From Halobacillus naozhouensis (GTDB taxonomy: Bacteria > Bacillota > Bacilli > Bacillales > Halobacillaceae), in assembly GCF_029714185.1 (NCBI RefSeq), contig NZ_CP121671.1:3968001-4032000 (forward strand): 64,000 bases of DNA. Direction: 5' to 3'. Positions 33,222 through 41,554 of the stretch are shown here, in pieces; the stretch's first letter is position 1; every line of letters starts with the position of its first letter. A program made the position numbers and the translations under genes. The notes beneath the pieces were generated by a model. That model was not told the DNA's origin, did not search any database, and worked only from the letters and a program-made list of their open reading frames with translations.

Positions 33222-34670
33222 TTACAACATATTTTCTTGTAGACGGAAACAGACCACTTTGGATTCAGTCATTGATTCCATGGCGTAACGAACACCTTCA
33301 CGACCAACCCCGGATCCTTTGGTTCCACCAAAAGGCATTGCATCAATACGATAATCACTGCTGTCATTAATCATGATGCCACCTACGTTCATGTGCTTAA
33401 TTGTGTAAAAAGCATGATGAATGTTGCTTGTAAAAATACCTGCCTGCAACCCATAATCTACATCATTGGCCAGTTCCACCGCCTGGTTCAAATCAGTGAC
33501 GGGCTGAATAAGCACGACGGGACCAAAAATCTCCTCTTTAGCTATTTTGGCCGATTCAGGAACATTCGTTAACACGGTTGGATAATAATACGCCCCTTCA
33601 CGCTTTCCACCAACTGCAACGGTTGCTCCGGCAGATACCGCTTCATTCACCCATAACTCTACACGCTCTGCTTCTTTCTCCTCAATCATTGGCCCTATAT
33701 CTGTCAGTTCATCCATCTTGTCGCCAACCATTAATTCTGCAGTGCGAGTAACAAACGTGTCCAGAAATTGGGAGTAAACTCCTTTTTCCACGTATATACG
33801 CTGTACCCCAATGCAATTTTGCCCAACTGCTGAGAACGCTCCCGATACAGAAGATTGAACGGCATCGTGGAGATCAGCATCATTTAGAACAATAACGGGG
33901 GAGTTGGATCCAAGCTCCATACTGACTTTTTTAGTCCCGGCTTTTTGCGTTATCCGTTCTCCTACGTTTGGGCCGCCCGTGAACGATATCATTTGAACAG
34001 CTGGATGTGTAACAAGTATATCCCCAAGTTCCCGGCCTGAGCCAGTAACAACTGACAAGAAACCTTCTGGAAGACCGGCTTCAACAAAAGCTTCTGCCAA
34101 CTTCAGCGCACTTAGCGGGGTTACAGAAGCAGGTTTCACAACGATTGCATTGCCAGATGCAATCGCAGGACCAATTTTGTGAGCCACCAAATTCAAGGGG
34201 TCATTGAATGGAGTGATCGCTCCAACTACTCCCACAGGGAATCGATAGTGATAACCTACGCGATTTTCACTTCCCTCATTTTGATCAAAATTAATCGTTT
34301 CTCCATTCATCCTTCTTGCTTCTTCCGCACTAATTTTAATCGTTTGTGTGGCTCGCTTTACCTCCCCCCGAGCTTCATTAATCGTTTTACTTCCTTCAGA
34401 AGCAATAATGCGAGCAAATTCTTCGGCATGATCTATCATATAGGAGACGACCCGCTCAAGAATGGTAATTCGTTCATGCGTCGGCCAGACTTGCGTATTT
34501 TGATAAGTCCGCTCAGCTTTATCAATAGCGAGAGACATATCCTGTTTAGAAGCCAAAGGAACACGGGCGATCACTTGGCTGCTCTGAGGGTTGCGCACTT
34601 CAAATGTCTCTTCTCCACTTACCCACTTCCCGCCGAGTAACATTTTCATCTCCTTTACCTTTGTGTGCAT
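33222..34670 (-). CDS. NAD(P)-dependent aldehyde dehydrogenase of the ectoine-type operon
   Basis: 482-residue ALDH. Landmarks: PVGVVGAITPFNDPLNLVAHKIGPA, FTGGPNVGERITQKAG, the general-base Glu in SMELGSNSP, catalytic Cys in GQNCIGVQR (about residue 285), and KEEIFGPVVLI. In ectoine degradation DoeC oxidises aspartate semialdehyde to aspartate; this gene is the natural candidate by position, but sequence alone does not fix the substrate. ATG 34670 follows AGGAGGGG; a second in-frame ATG with its own site at 34643 is possible. Last gene of a six-gene operon. Confidence 0.85.
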   Translation of the reverse strand: MHTKVKEMKMLLGGKWVSGEETFEVRNPQSSQVIARVPLASKQDMSLAIDKAERTYQNTQVWPTHERITILERVVSYMIDHAEEFARIIASEGSKTINEARGEVKRATQTIKISAEEARRMNGETINFDQNEGSENRVGYHYRFPVGVVGAITPFNDPLNLVAHKIGPAIASGNAIVVKPASVTPLSALKLAEAFVEAGLPEGFLSVVTGSGRELGDILVTHPAVQMISFTGGPNVGERITQKAGTKKVSMELGSNSPVIVLNDADLHDAVQSSVSGAFSAVGQNCIGVQRIYVEKGVYSQFLDTFVTRTAELMVGDKMDELTDIGPMIEEKEAERVELWVNEAVSAGATVAVGGKREGAYYYPTVLTNVPESAKIAKEEIFGPVVLIQPVTDLNQAVELANDVDYGLQAGIFTSNIHHAFYTIKHMNVGGIMINDSSDYRIDAMPFGGTKGSGVGREGVRYAMESMTESKVVCFRLQENML

Positions 34671-34685
34671 TTACTATCCCCTCCT

Positions 34686-35735
34686 TTATAATTTCGCAGG
34701 CTGTCTCTCCCTTTGATAATGAATTAAATCAATCAACAGCGAAAAGCCAGTTTCTTTTAACCCTGCGCCCGCTCCTGTCAACAAAATAGGTCCGGCTAAA
34801 TCGCATTCATAGACAATCGCGTTTGTAGCACCGGTTACTCCTGACAGCGGATCGTCTGCATCGATACGTTCAGGCTTCACACTGGCCCTAACCGTTCCCT
34901 CTTCATTTTTCACCCGAGCGAGTAAGCGTAATTTCTTCCCTTCCCGTAGTGCATCCTGTACTTGGTCAACGGTGACCCCACTAATTCCTTCACACTCAAC
35001 TTCAGTATGAGATAGTGATTCCCCCATTAAATAGTTGGCTAAAATAGCTGCCTTATAGCGAGCGTCATAACCTTCCACATCACTAGTAGGATCCGCTTCA
35101 GCATAGCCAAGCTGTTGTGCTTTTTCTAAAGAATCTTCGTAAGAAAAACCCTTTTCCATTTCCGTTAGAATAAAGTTGGTCGTGCCGTTGAGAATTCCTT
35201 TAATTTCTGTTATCTCATTGCCAGCAAGTGTTTCAACAGGCATTCTCAGCGCCGGAGTACCACTCATTACCGTACCTTCGAACCCAAAGAATACACCCTG
35301 ATCTTCAGCAAGCTCAGCTAATTCTTTATAGGCTAAGGCTACGGGACCTTTATTGGTCGTCACCACACTTTTCCCGTGTTCAAAAGCAGTGCGGCAGTGA
35401 GTAATCGCCGGTTCCCCCGTATTAACATCTGTAAAGGTAACTTCCACTATGACGTCAGCATTTGAATGGATAATGGTATCTGTACTGCTCCAGCCTTTTT
35501 TTGCCTGAGGCCCCCCGGGAATACCCTCTACCGTCCCATCAGTTCGAACAGCTTGCAGAAGATTCTTCACATCGAGGCCATCCGGATCATATATCGAACC
35601 TTTCATCATATCGGCAACCGCTACGACCCTTGTATTAAGACCATATGAACGACTCAAACTCTTTTCACGCTCCATTAAAATCTCTGCAAGAGCCTGCCCG
35701 ACGCCGCCAAAACCAATGAATGCTATGTTTACCAT
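34686..35735 (-). CDS. Homoserine dehydrogenase
   Basis: 349-residue NAD(P)-dependent enzyme linking aspartate semialdehyde and homoserine. Rossmann start IAFIGFGGVGQALAEIL, VVTTNKGPVAL, and the catalytic region GILNGTTNFILTEMEKGFSYEDSLEKAQQLGYAEADPTSDVEGYDARYK with the key Lys and Asp/Glu residues. It lacks the C-terminal ACT domain of biosynthetic Hom enzymes (about 430 residues), so feedback control by threonine is unlikely. ATG 35735 is six bases after the M20 stop; GTG 35744 is the alternative. In this operon it probably handles aspartate semialdehyde from ectoine-derived diaminobutyrate. Confidence 0.88.
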   Translation of the reverse strand: MVNIAFIGFGGVGQALAEILMEREKSLSRSYGLNTRVVAVADMMKGSIYDPDGLDVKNLLQAVRTDGTVEGIPGGPQAKKGWSSTDTIIHSNADVIVEVTFTDVNTGEPAITHCRTAFEHGKSVVTTNKGPVALAYKELAELAEDQGVFFGFEGTVMSGTPALRMPVETLAGNEITEIKGILNGTTNFILTEMEKGFSYEDSLEKAQQLGYAEADPTSDVEGYDARYKAAILANYLMGESLSHTEVECEGISGVTVDQVQDALREGKKLRLLARVKNEEGTVRASVKPERIDADDPLSGVTGATNAIVYECDLAGPILLTGAGAGLKETGFSLLIDLIHYQRERQPAKL

Positions 35736-35740
35736 TACGC

Positions 35741-36931
35741 TCACTCCCCCTCACGTTGGTGTAGAAGCTGATACACGCATTTCAGAAAAACCCCTATACC
35801 ATCTGATAGTGCTTCTTCGTTAATATCAAAACCTGGATGATGCAAGCCGCGCTCTACTTCTATCCCGCACCCAAGGAAAAACATCGCACCAGGCTTACGT
35901 GCTGTCATGTGACTGAAGTCTTCACTCCCCATTCCAAATGGTTCGTTTACGATTTTCATACCAGCGGCTGCATCACATATGACTTTGTTGATAGCTGGAT
36001 CATTAACAAGAGCAGGTTCACCACGATGAATCGTCAAATCAAAATCTCCGCCTAATGCAGTAACTACGCGCGCAGCTCCCTCAATCTCTTTTATAAGCAG
36101 CTCGCGTACTTCTTTCTTATAGGATCGGATCGTTCCTTGTATTTCAACTAACCCAGGAATTACATTGTTGGCTTCTCCAGCATGAATCTGCCCAACACTA
36201 ATGGTCCCGACTTCGAGAGGATTTACTTTCCGACCGTTTATACTGTACAGAGCCTGCAGCAAGTATGTCGACATCCACACAGGATCCTTTGTATGATGAG
36301 GGTATCCCCCGTGCCCACCATTCCCTTTAACGATCAAATAAAAGTCATCATTATTAGCCATACTAGGACCATCGTGGATCTGAATTTCACCCTTTTTCCG
36401 CCACGGACACATATGAAGGGCAAGGACTGCCTCCACGTCATCCAGTACGCCGCATTGCAGCATTTTCAAGGCTCCTGTCTCACCTAAAACATCGCAATCC
36501 TCTTCAGCCGGCTGAAAAATTAACTTAACAGTTCCTTTAAAAAGCTCTGTATTCGCATCTTCTGCTAATAACTTCGCTGTACCCAATAGGATGGAAATAT
36601 GGGCGTCATGACCACAAGCGTGCATGACACCCGGATGCTTAGAACTATAGGAGAGCCCTGTTTGCTCATAAATCGGCAGGGCATCCATATCTGCCCGAAG
36701 TGCTATGACAGGCCCCTCCCCTGTGGTGAGGGTCGCTACTACACCATATCCCCCAACGTTTTTCTCAATAGTATAAGCTTCAAACGAACCCAAAATCTGC
36801 GCGATTGTTTCGCTGGTGGCTTTCTCTTGGAAACTAAGTTCCGGAAACTGGTGAAAATGGCGCCTCCACTTAATGACTTCAGGGAGAATGTCTGCTGACC
36901 TTTCAACTAAGTCCGACAATTTAGTTGTCAC
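35741..36931 (-). CDS. M20-family amidohydrolase, probable N-acetyl-diaminobutyrate deacetylase
   Basis: 396-residue metal-dependent N-acyl amino acid amidohydrolase (M20D). Motifs: WRRHFHQFPELSFQE, RADMDALPI, metal ligands in MHACGHDAHISILLG, QPAEEDCDVLGETGALKML with the catalytic Glu, and the C-terminal GSEDFSHM. GTG 36931 follows GGGGG. Its place downstream of the ectoine hydrolase suggests removal of acetyl from N-acetyl-diaminobutyrate. The known DoeB/EutE enzymes belong to the AstE/aspartoacylase family, so this would be a non-homologous replacement (inference). Confidence 0.85.
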   Translation of the reverse strand: MTTKLSDLVERSADILPEVIKWRRHFHQFPELSFQEKATSETIAQILGSFEAYTIEKNVGGYGVVATLTTGEGPVIALRADMDALPIYEQTGLSYSSKHPGVMHACGHDAHISILLGTAKLLAEDANTELFKGTVKLIFQPAEEDCDVLGETGALKMLQCGVLDDVEAVLALHMCPWRKKGEIQIHDGPSMANNDDFYLIVKGNGGHGGYPHHTKDPVWMSTYLLQALYSINGRKVNPLEVGTISVGQIHAGEANNVIPGLVEIQGTIRSYKKEVRELLIKEIEGAARVVTALGGDFDLTIHRGEPALVNDPAINKVICDAAAGMKIVNEPFGMGSEDFSHMTARKPGAMFFLGCGIEVERGLHHPGFDINEEALSDGIGVFLKCVYQLLHQREGE

Positions 36932-36943
36932 AGGGGTACCCCC

Positions 36944-38143
36944 TTAATTTTTGATCATGATATTTGATGGCAAAGCTTTAAATGCCTGTTCCAGATCCTG
37001 TTTCAAATCATCTATATCCTCAATCCCTGCGGAATAACGAATCAATCCTTCAGGAATGCCCATGGCTGCCCGCTCTTCAGGTGTGCATTCAACATGGCTG
37101 GTGGTTCTGGAGGGTCCAACAACCGTTTCCACAGATCCGAGATTTGCTGCTCGATTTGCGAACTTTAATTTTGGCAGCAAATGACGAACTGTTTCCACAC
37201 CGCCTTTAACGGAAAAACTGAGCATACCTCCAAAACCGTTCATTTGTTCTTTGGCAATATCATGGTTAGGGTGATTTTCCAGTCCAGGATAAAATACATC
37301 CTCTACCAGCTCTATACCTTTGAGAAATTCAGCAATTTCATGAGCGTTTTTATTTTGCTGATCAATGCGGAGCTTTAACGTTTTCATTCCGCGCAAAAGC
37401 AGGTAGGCGGCCATCGGATCGAGTGTTGCACCGTTGATTTCACGATAGTGATATACAGTTTCAACGAGCTCCTTACTTCCACAGACAACTCCACCAAGAG
37501 CATCAGCATGACCGCCCAGGAATTTTGTCGCACTGTGAATGACCAAATCTGCCCCTAATTCCAGTGGGTTTTGGTTGACTGGCGTAGCGAAGGTGTTATC
37601 AACTATTACAATTGCTCCTGCCGCTTTCCCCGCCTTCGCCATTCGTTTAATATCCGTGATTTTGACGGTTGGATTTGTCGGGGTTTCTAAATATAGCACT
37701 TTACAGCCTCTTTCAATCTCTTGCTCTATAGCCTCATGATCGCCTGTTTCACAAAGCATTACCTCTACTTGCTGCTTAGGGAGAAATTCCGTGAAGATTT
37801 TGTTTGTACCACCATACGTGTCTTTAATTGAAACGATTCTGTCCCCTGGAAACAGCAATGTTCCCAGCGTATTACTAATCGCAGCCATGCCTGTAGAGAA
37901 ACTTGTAGCCGCTTCTGCCCCTTCGAGAATTTTGATTTTGTCTTCAAAAGCCTGAACGGTTGGGTTTGTGTTACGACCATAAATGTGGCCTTCTTTGTTG
38001 CCCACTGCTACTTCATACCATTCATCCATGTCGTCATATCCAAATGAGACACTATGAACTACAGGTACTTGCGTGGCTCCAAAAGCAAGTTGCTCTCTCT
38101 CACCGGCCCAAATTGATTTCGTACTTAATTTAGCTTTATTCAT
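36944..38143 (-). CDS. Cys/Met-metabolism PLP enzyme (cystathionine gamma-synthase/lyase family)
   Basis: 399-residue fold-type I PLP enzyme. Family blocks: HIYGRNTNPTVQAFEDKI, SFSTGMAAISNTL, VLYLETPTNPTVKITDI, DNTFATPVNQNPLELGADLVIHSATKFLGGHADALGG with the PLP Lys in SATK, and the end IRYSAGIEDIDDLKQDLEQAF. These enzymes do gamma-replacement or gamma-elimination. ATG 38143 follows AAGGAGG with 9-base spacing and overlaps the eutC stop by 8 bases, so translation is coupled. It is not part of the classical ectoine pathway; a gamma-elimination on diaminobutyrate or a homoserine derivative is a hypothesis. Confidence 0.85.
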   Translation of the reverse strand: MNKAKLSTKSIWAGEREQLAFGATQVPVVHSVSFGYDDMDEWYEVAVGNKEGHIYGRNTNPTVQAFEDKIKILEGAEAATSFSTGMAAISNTLGTLLFPGDRIVSIKDTYGGTNKIFTEFLPKQQVEVMLCETGDHEAIEQEIERGCKVLYLETPTNPTVKITDIKRMAKAGKAAGAIVIVDNTFATPVNQNPLELGADLVIHSATKFLGGHADALGGVVCGSKELVETVYHYREINGATLDPMAAYLLLRGMKTLKLRIDQQNKNAHEIAEFLKGIELVEDVFYPGLENHPNHDIAKEQMNGFGGMLSFSVKGGVETVRHLLPKLKFANRAANLGSVETVVGPSRTTSHVECTPEERAAMGIPEGLIRYSAGIEDIDDLKQDLEQAFKALPSNIMIKN

Positions 38144-39104
38144 TAGAATCATCCTCCTTAGAATTTAATAACTCCCAGGCATATCGGGCTATTTGTGTAT
38201 CTTGCACACCTGTGCCTGTTAAATCACAAATAGTAAGTTGTTGATCATTTGATCGACCTGGCTTCTGCCCGCTGGTTATTTCTCCTAATTCATGGACTTG
38301 GTCCAGTATTTCCTTATTTGAAACGGTTCTAAGTTCCCCCAGCATCATCGACTGCTCCTTAACATCACACACAACTAAGTCCGCCTTTTTGATGACGTCA
38401 TTCTCTAGTTCCTGCTTATGCTGAGCATCTGACCCCATGGCCGTGACGTGCTGACCTGCGTGGAGCCACTCCGCTTTAAGAACGGGTTCTGTGGCCGGGG
38501 TGGTTGTAATGATCACATCGCTATTGCTGACAGCTTCGGATGGTGTCTCCTTAACGTCTACACGCAAATCAAACGTTTTTTCAATGAGAGCTTTGTATTG
38601 TAGAGCTCTTTCAGGATTACGCCCATAGACAAAGACTTGATCGATGGGCCTGACATTTGTTAGAGCTTCTAACTGGTATTTAGCTTGTGATCCGGTGCCT
38701 ATGATGCCAACGGTGCGGCTGTCTTCACGGCTTAAATGCTTCGCTGCCACAGCGCCTGCAGCAGCTGTACGAATATCTGTAAGCAAACCGTTATCCGCTA
38801 AGACTGCCTTGGGTTCACCTGTCGTCGTGTCAATAAGGATCATCATCCCATTTGCGCTGGGTAAGCCAAGTTTCGGATTGTTAAAGAAGCCAGATGAAAG
38901 TTTGACGGCAAAGCTATCATACCCTTCTACATAAGCAGATTTAATATCGACTTCTCCGTTACTAGCTGGAATATCAATACGCATAATCGGCGGCATAGTT
39001 ACTTTCTTCGTCTGTAATGCTGTGAATGCGCTTTCAACCTCTGTGATAACCTTAGAGTTAAGCTGAATCACTTGTTGTATCTTTTCTTTTGAATAAAGGC
39101 GCAT
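38136..39104 (-). CDS. eutC: Ectoine utilisation protein EutC (ornithine cyclodeaminase family)
   Basis: 322-residue NAD(P)-dependent OCD/mu-crystallin-family protein. Landmarks: TMPPIMRIDIP, YVEGYDSFAVKLSSGFFNNP, GMMILIDTTTGEPKAVLADNGLLTDIRTAAAGAVAAKHL, and the dinucleotide site TVGIIGTGSQAKYQLEAL. The motif set and neighbours fit EutC, which works with EutB to turn diaminobutyrate into aspartate semialdehyde; an alanine or ornithine cyclodeaminase role is the alternative. ATG 39104 follows AGGAGGTG. Second gene of the operon, 12 bases after the ectoine hydrolase. Confidence 0.85.
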   Translation of the reverse strand: MRLYSKEKIQQVIQLNSKVITEVESAFTALQTKKVTMPPIMRIDIPASNGEVDIKSAYVEGYDSFAVKLSSGFFNNPKLGLPSANGMMILIDTTTGEPKAVLADNGLLTDIRTAAAGAVAAKHLSREDSRTVGIIGTGSQAKYQLEALTNVRPIDQVFVYGRNPERALQYKALIEKTFDLRVDVKETPSEAVSNSDVIITTTPATEPVLKAEWLHAGQHVTAMGSDAQHKQELENDVIKKADLVVCDVKEQSMMLGELRTVSNKEILDQVHELGEITSGQKPGRSNDQQLTICDLTGTGVQDTQIARYAWELLNSKEDDSNE

Positions 39105-39116
39105 AATGTACACCTC

Positions 39117-40328
39117 CTAACTGATTTGACCATTTGAACTAATGTTGTAAGGATCATGTCTAACAACTAATTCTTGCGGATAGGTCGTAAACCTTTCTGT
39201 TCCTGTCTCTGTAACGCGGAACGTCTCACTGATCTCAATTCCATCGTGATCGAACCAAAGACCTGGGATCAGGTGGAATGTCATGTTTGGCTGTAAGACG
39301 GTAGTATCCCCCCTGCGAATACTTGCTGTATGCTCTCCCCAATCTGGTGGGTAATTCAACCCTACGGAATAACCAAGTCTGGATTCCTTCTCAAACCCAT
39401 GCTTTTGAATACTCTTACGCCAGACCTCTTCTAAGTCACCGCAAGTCATACCTGGTTTAGCTGTCTGAAGCACATTTTGTATTCCTTCGGTCACGACAGC
39501 AGCCAAATGCTTTAACTTTTCACTAGGCTCTCCAATCGAAACCGTTCGAGCTAGCGGCACATGATACCGTTTATAACATCCTGCCAGTTCGACGATTACC
39601 GCGTTATTTTCAAGAAAAGGTCTGTCTGTCCAAGTCAGATGAGGAATCGACGTATGGTCACCAGTAGGAAGCAATGGAACAATGGCTGGATATTCACCAC
39701 CAAATTCAGGTGTACCCCGTACCAGATGATAATAGATCTCTGCGGCCGTATCACACTCTCGCCCGCCTGCCCGGATGCTTTCTACTCCTTTGGTCATGGC
39801 CAGATCTGCAATCGTGGCAGCCCGCTTCATGTATTCAATTTCTTGATCCGATTTAACCATCCGAACTCTATTGACGAGTACCGATGCATCTTGGAATTTC
39901 GCGTTAGGCATTCCCTGCTTTAATCGCTCAAGAGACATTGCCGTAAAATAATATTGGTCCATCTCAACACCTATGTGACGATTTCCCTGCCCAATTTGAG
40001 TTAATATTTCTGAGATAAAATCCATTGGATGATAAACACTTGAATGAACATAGTAATCAGGGTATGAGATGATATTTTCATCATAGATCCATGTCTTGAC
40101 CCGGGCCCCGTTTGCATCCTGGAAGCGTCCAATCCATATAGGTTGAGGTTCATCAATTATAATGACAAGCATTTGATGAACGTAAAACGACCAGGCATCG
40201 TAACCAGATAAATAATTCATATTAGCTGGATCAGTAATCAGCAGGACCTCAATCCCTTTCTCATCCATGCGATTCTTTGTTTCCTTAAGACGATTTTGAT
40301 ATTCCAAAATATCAAATGGAAGCAACAT
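39117..40328 (-). CDS. doeA: Ectoine hydrolase (DoeA/EutD, M24 family)
   Basis: 403-residue pita-bread-fold hydrolase opening the ectoine ring to N-acetyl-diaminobutyrate. The N-terminal domain has LLITDPANMNYLSGYDAWSFYVHQ, highly typical of DoeA. In the C-terminal catalytic domain the Xaa-Pro-peptidase metal ligands are partly changed (NAVIVELAGCYKRYHVPLARTV in place of DxG-x10-D), as expected for this family, which is not a classical metallo-aminopeptidase. ATG 40328 follows GGAGGG. First gene of the operon, behind a clear promoter. 5-Hydroxyectoine may also be a substrate. Confidence 0.9.
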   Translation of the reverse strand: MLLPFDILEYQNRLKETKNRMDEKGIEVLLITDPANMNYLSGYDAWSFYVHQMLVIIIDEPQPIWIGRFQDANGARVKTWIYDENIISYPDYYVHSSVYHPMDFISEILTQIGQGNRHIGVEMDQYYFTAMSLERLKQGMPNAKFQDASVLVNRVRMVKSDQEIEYMKRAATIADLAMTKGVESIRAGGRECDTAAEIYYHLVRGTPEFGGEYPAIVPLLPTGDHTSIPHLTWTDRPFLENNAVIVELAGCYKRYHVPLARTVSIGEPSEKLKHLAAVVTEGIQNVLQTAKPGMTCGDLEEVWRKSIQKHGFEKESRLGYSVGLNYPPDWGEHTASIRRGDTTVLQPNMTFHLIPGLWFDHDGIEISETFRVTETGTERFTTYPQELVVRHDPYNISSNGQIS

Positions 40329-40376
40329 GTATTTCCCTCCCGCCATTATCTGAATATTTGAATGACTATTACATTC

Positions 40377-40446
40377 ATTGTATTCAATAGGCCTTTATTA
40401 TGTAATGTAAAAAATGTATGAAAATTCAATATTCCACATTGTACAA
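40377..40446 (-). promoter_or_regulatory. Promoter and candidate activator site of the ectoine operon
   Basis: On the minus strand TTACAT (40405-40400), 17 bases, then TACAAT (40382-40377) is a plausible promoter. Upstream of the -35, plus-strand CATTGTACAA (40437-40446) lies within the palindrome ATTGTACAAT. The same 10-mer in the same orientation lies 55 bases before eutB (53786-53795). It is a candidate PucR site. Confidence 0.5.
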
Positions 40447-40545
40447 TTTAGGAAGGTCGGAAAAAGCCGGTTTGTCCAGCTCGTTCAAAAGCTGTATGAT
40501 TCAAGATAAGAGATAATATAAAAGGTCAGGAAAGGAAGGTCTTGG

Positions 40546-41214
40546 ATGGAGAATGTTATTGTTTCCTGGAGTGGGGGAAAAGACAGTACATTGGCACTCT
40601 ATTATTTAATGAATAATAGTAATTATCGCATTAGAGGACTGTTGTCGACCACTTCTCAAGCGAGCGGAAGACTGCCCGTACACGAGGTGCGAAGAGAGTT
40701 CATTCAGGCCCAAGCTAAGTCACTTGAACTTCCTTTATATGACGTGCCGCTGCCACCAATGGCAGATAACAGTACTTATGAACGGACACTTCAACAAAAG
40801 TTTAAGCAGTTTAAGTCAGAGGGGATTTATACCATTGTTTATGCGGATTTATTTTTGGAAGATATAAAAGATTATCGGGATCGTCTACTTTCCACAGCGG
40901 GAATGTCAGGGCTATATCCATTATGGGGAAAAGCTTCCACTACCATTGCAGAGGAGTTTATCTCAGCAGGGTTTAAAGCTATCGTTACAGCTGTTGACAC
41001 AGAACAACTCACGGCTGACCAGGCAGGGTGTATGGTTGATAAAAACTTTATTAATTCATTGCCACCAGGTGTAGACCCTTGTGGTGAAAATGGAGAATTC
41101 CATACATTTGTGGTGGACGGACCGATCTTTCATTCTACTATCTCTGTACAGCCAGGCAATCAATTTGAAACAGGCGGCGGAAAGTTTGCACACATTGAAT
41201 TAATGAAAGAATAG
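40546..41214 (+). CDS. Dph6-like ATP pyrophosphatase (diphthine-ammonia ligase family)
   Basis: 222-residue PP-loop ATPase. The N-terminal VIVSWSGGKDSTLALYYLM is the SGGKDS pyrophosphatase loop; VHEVRREFIQAQAKSLELP, DLFLEDIKDYRDRLLS and GVDPCGENGEFHTFVVDGPIF are the COG2102/Dph6 blocks. Eukaryotic Dph6 amidates diphthine on EF2, a modification that bacteria lack, so the bacterial substrate is unknown. ATG 40546 follows GGAAAGGAAGG. Divergent from the ectoine operon, with its own terminator. Confidence 0.82.
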   Translation: MENVIVSWSGGKDSTLALYYLMNNSNYRIRGLLSTTSQASGRLPVHEVRREFIQAQAKSLELPLYDVPLPPMADNSTYERTLQQKFKQFKSEGIYTIVYADLFLEDIKDYRDRLLSTAGMSGLYPLWGKASTTIAEEFISAGFKAIVTAVDTEQLTADQAGCMVDKNFINSLPPGVDPCGENGEFHTFVVDGPIFHSTISVQPGNQFETGGGKFAHIELMKE

Positions 41215-41293
41215 AAGAAGCTTGACAAACTAAACAAACCTGAATTATTCTCGTTCCTATGACTCTTGGGGGAACTCAATTCCGGTACCTTAT

Positions 41294-41320
41294 TAAATGG
41301 GCGCTATCGCGTCCATTTTC
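41294..41320 (+). terminator. Terminator of the Dph6-like gene
   Basis: AAATGGGCGC pairs with GCGTCCATTT (10 bp, one G-U pair, loop TATC), followed by TTTTCC. The remaining bases up to qoxA hold only promoter elements. Confidence 0.6.
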
Positions 41321-41475
41321 CATTTCAGGTAATAGATTAAAGCTATTATGGCTACACCATTATGGAGGCAGACTGTGCAATTCCCTTAACTTTGAATAAT
41401 TTGTGTCAAAATTGAATAGAAATCGTGATTTTTATATGACAATTTATTTAACAATGTCTCGGTGTAAGCTTTATT

Positions 41476-41484
41476 TGCTATACT
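41476..41484 (+). promoter_or_regulatory. Extended -10 promoter of the qox operon
   Basis: TGCTATACT is an extended -10 element (TGn plus TATACT), 71 bases before the qoxA start. No convincing -35 is present, which suits an extended -10 or an activator-assisted promoter. Confidence 0.45.
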
Positions 41485-41554
41485 ATCCCCAGTAATTGAT
41501 AAACTAGAACATCCATCCCTTTTAATATATTTGTGAGAAGGAGTGTATTGCCAA

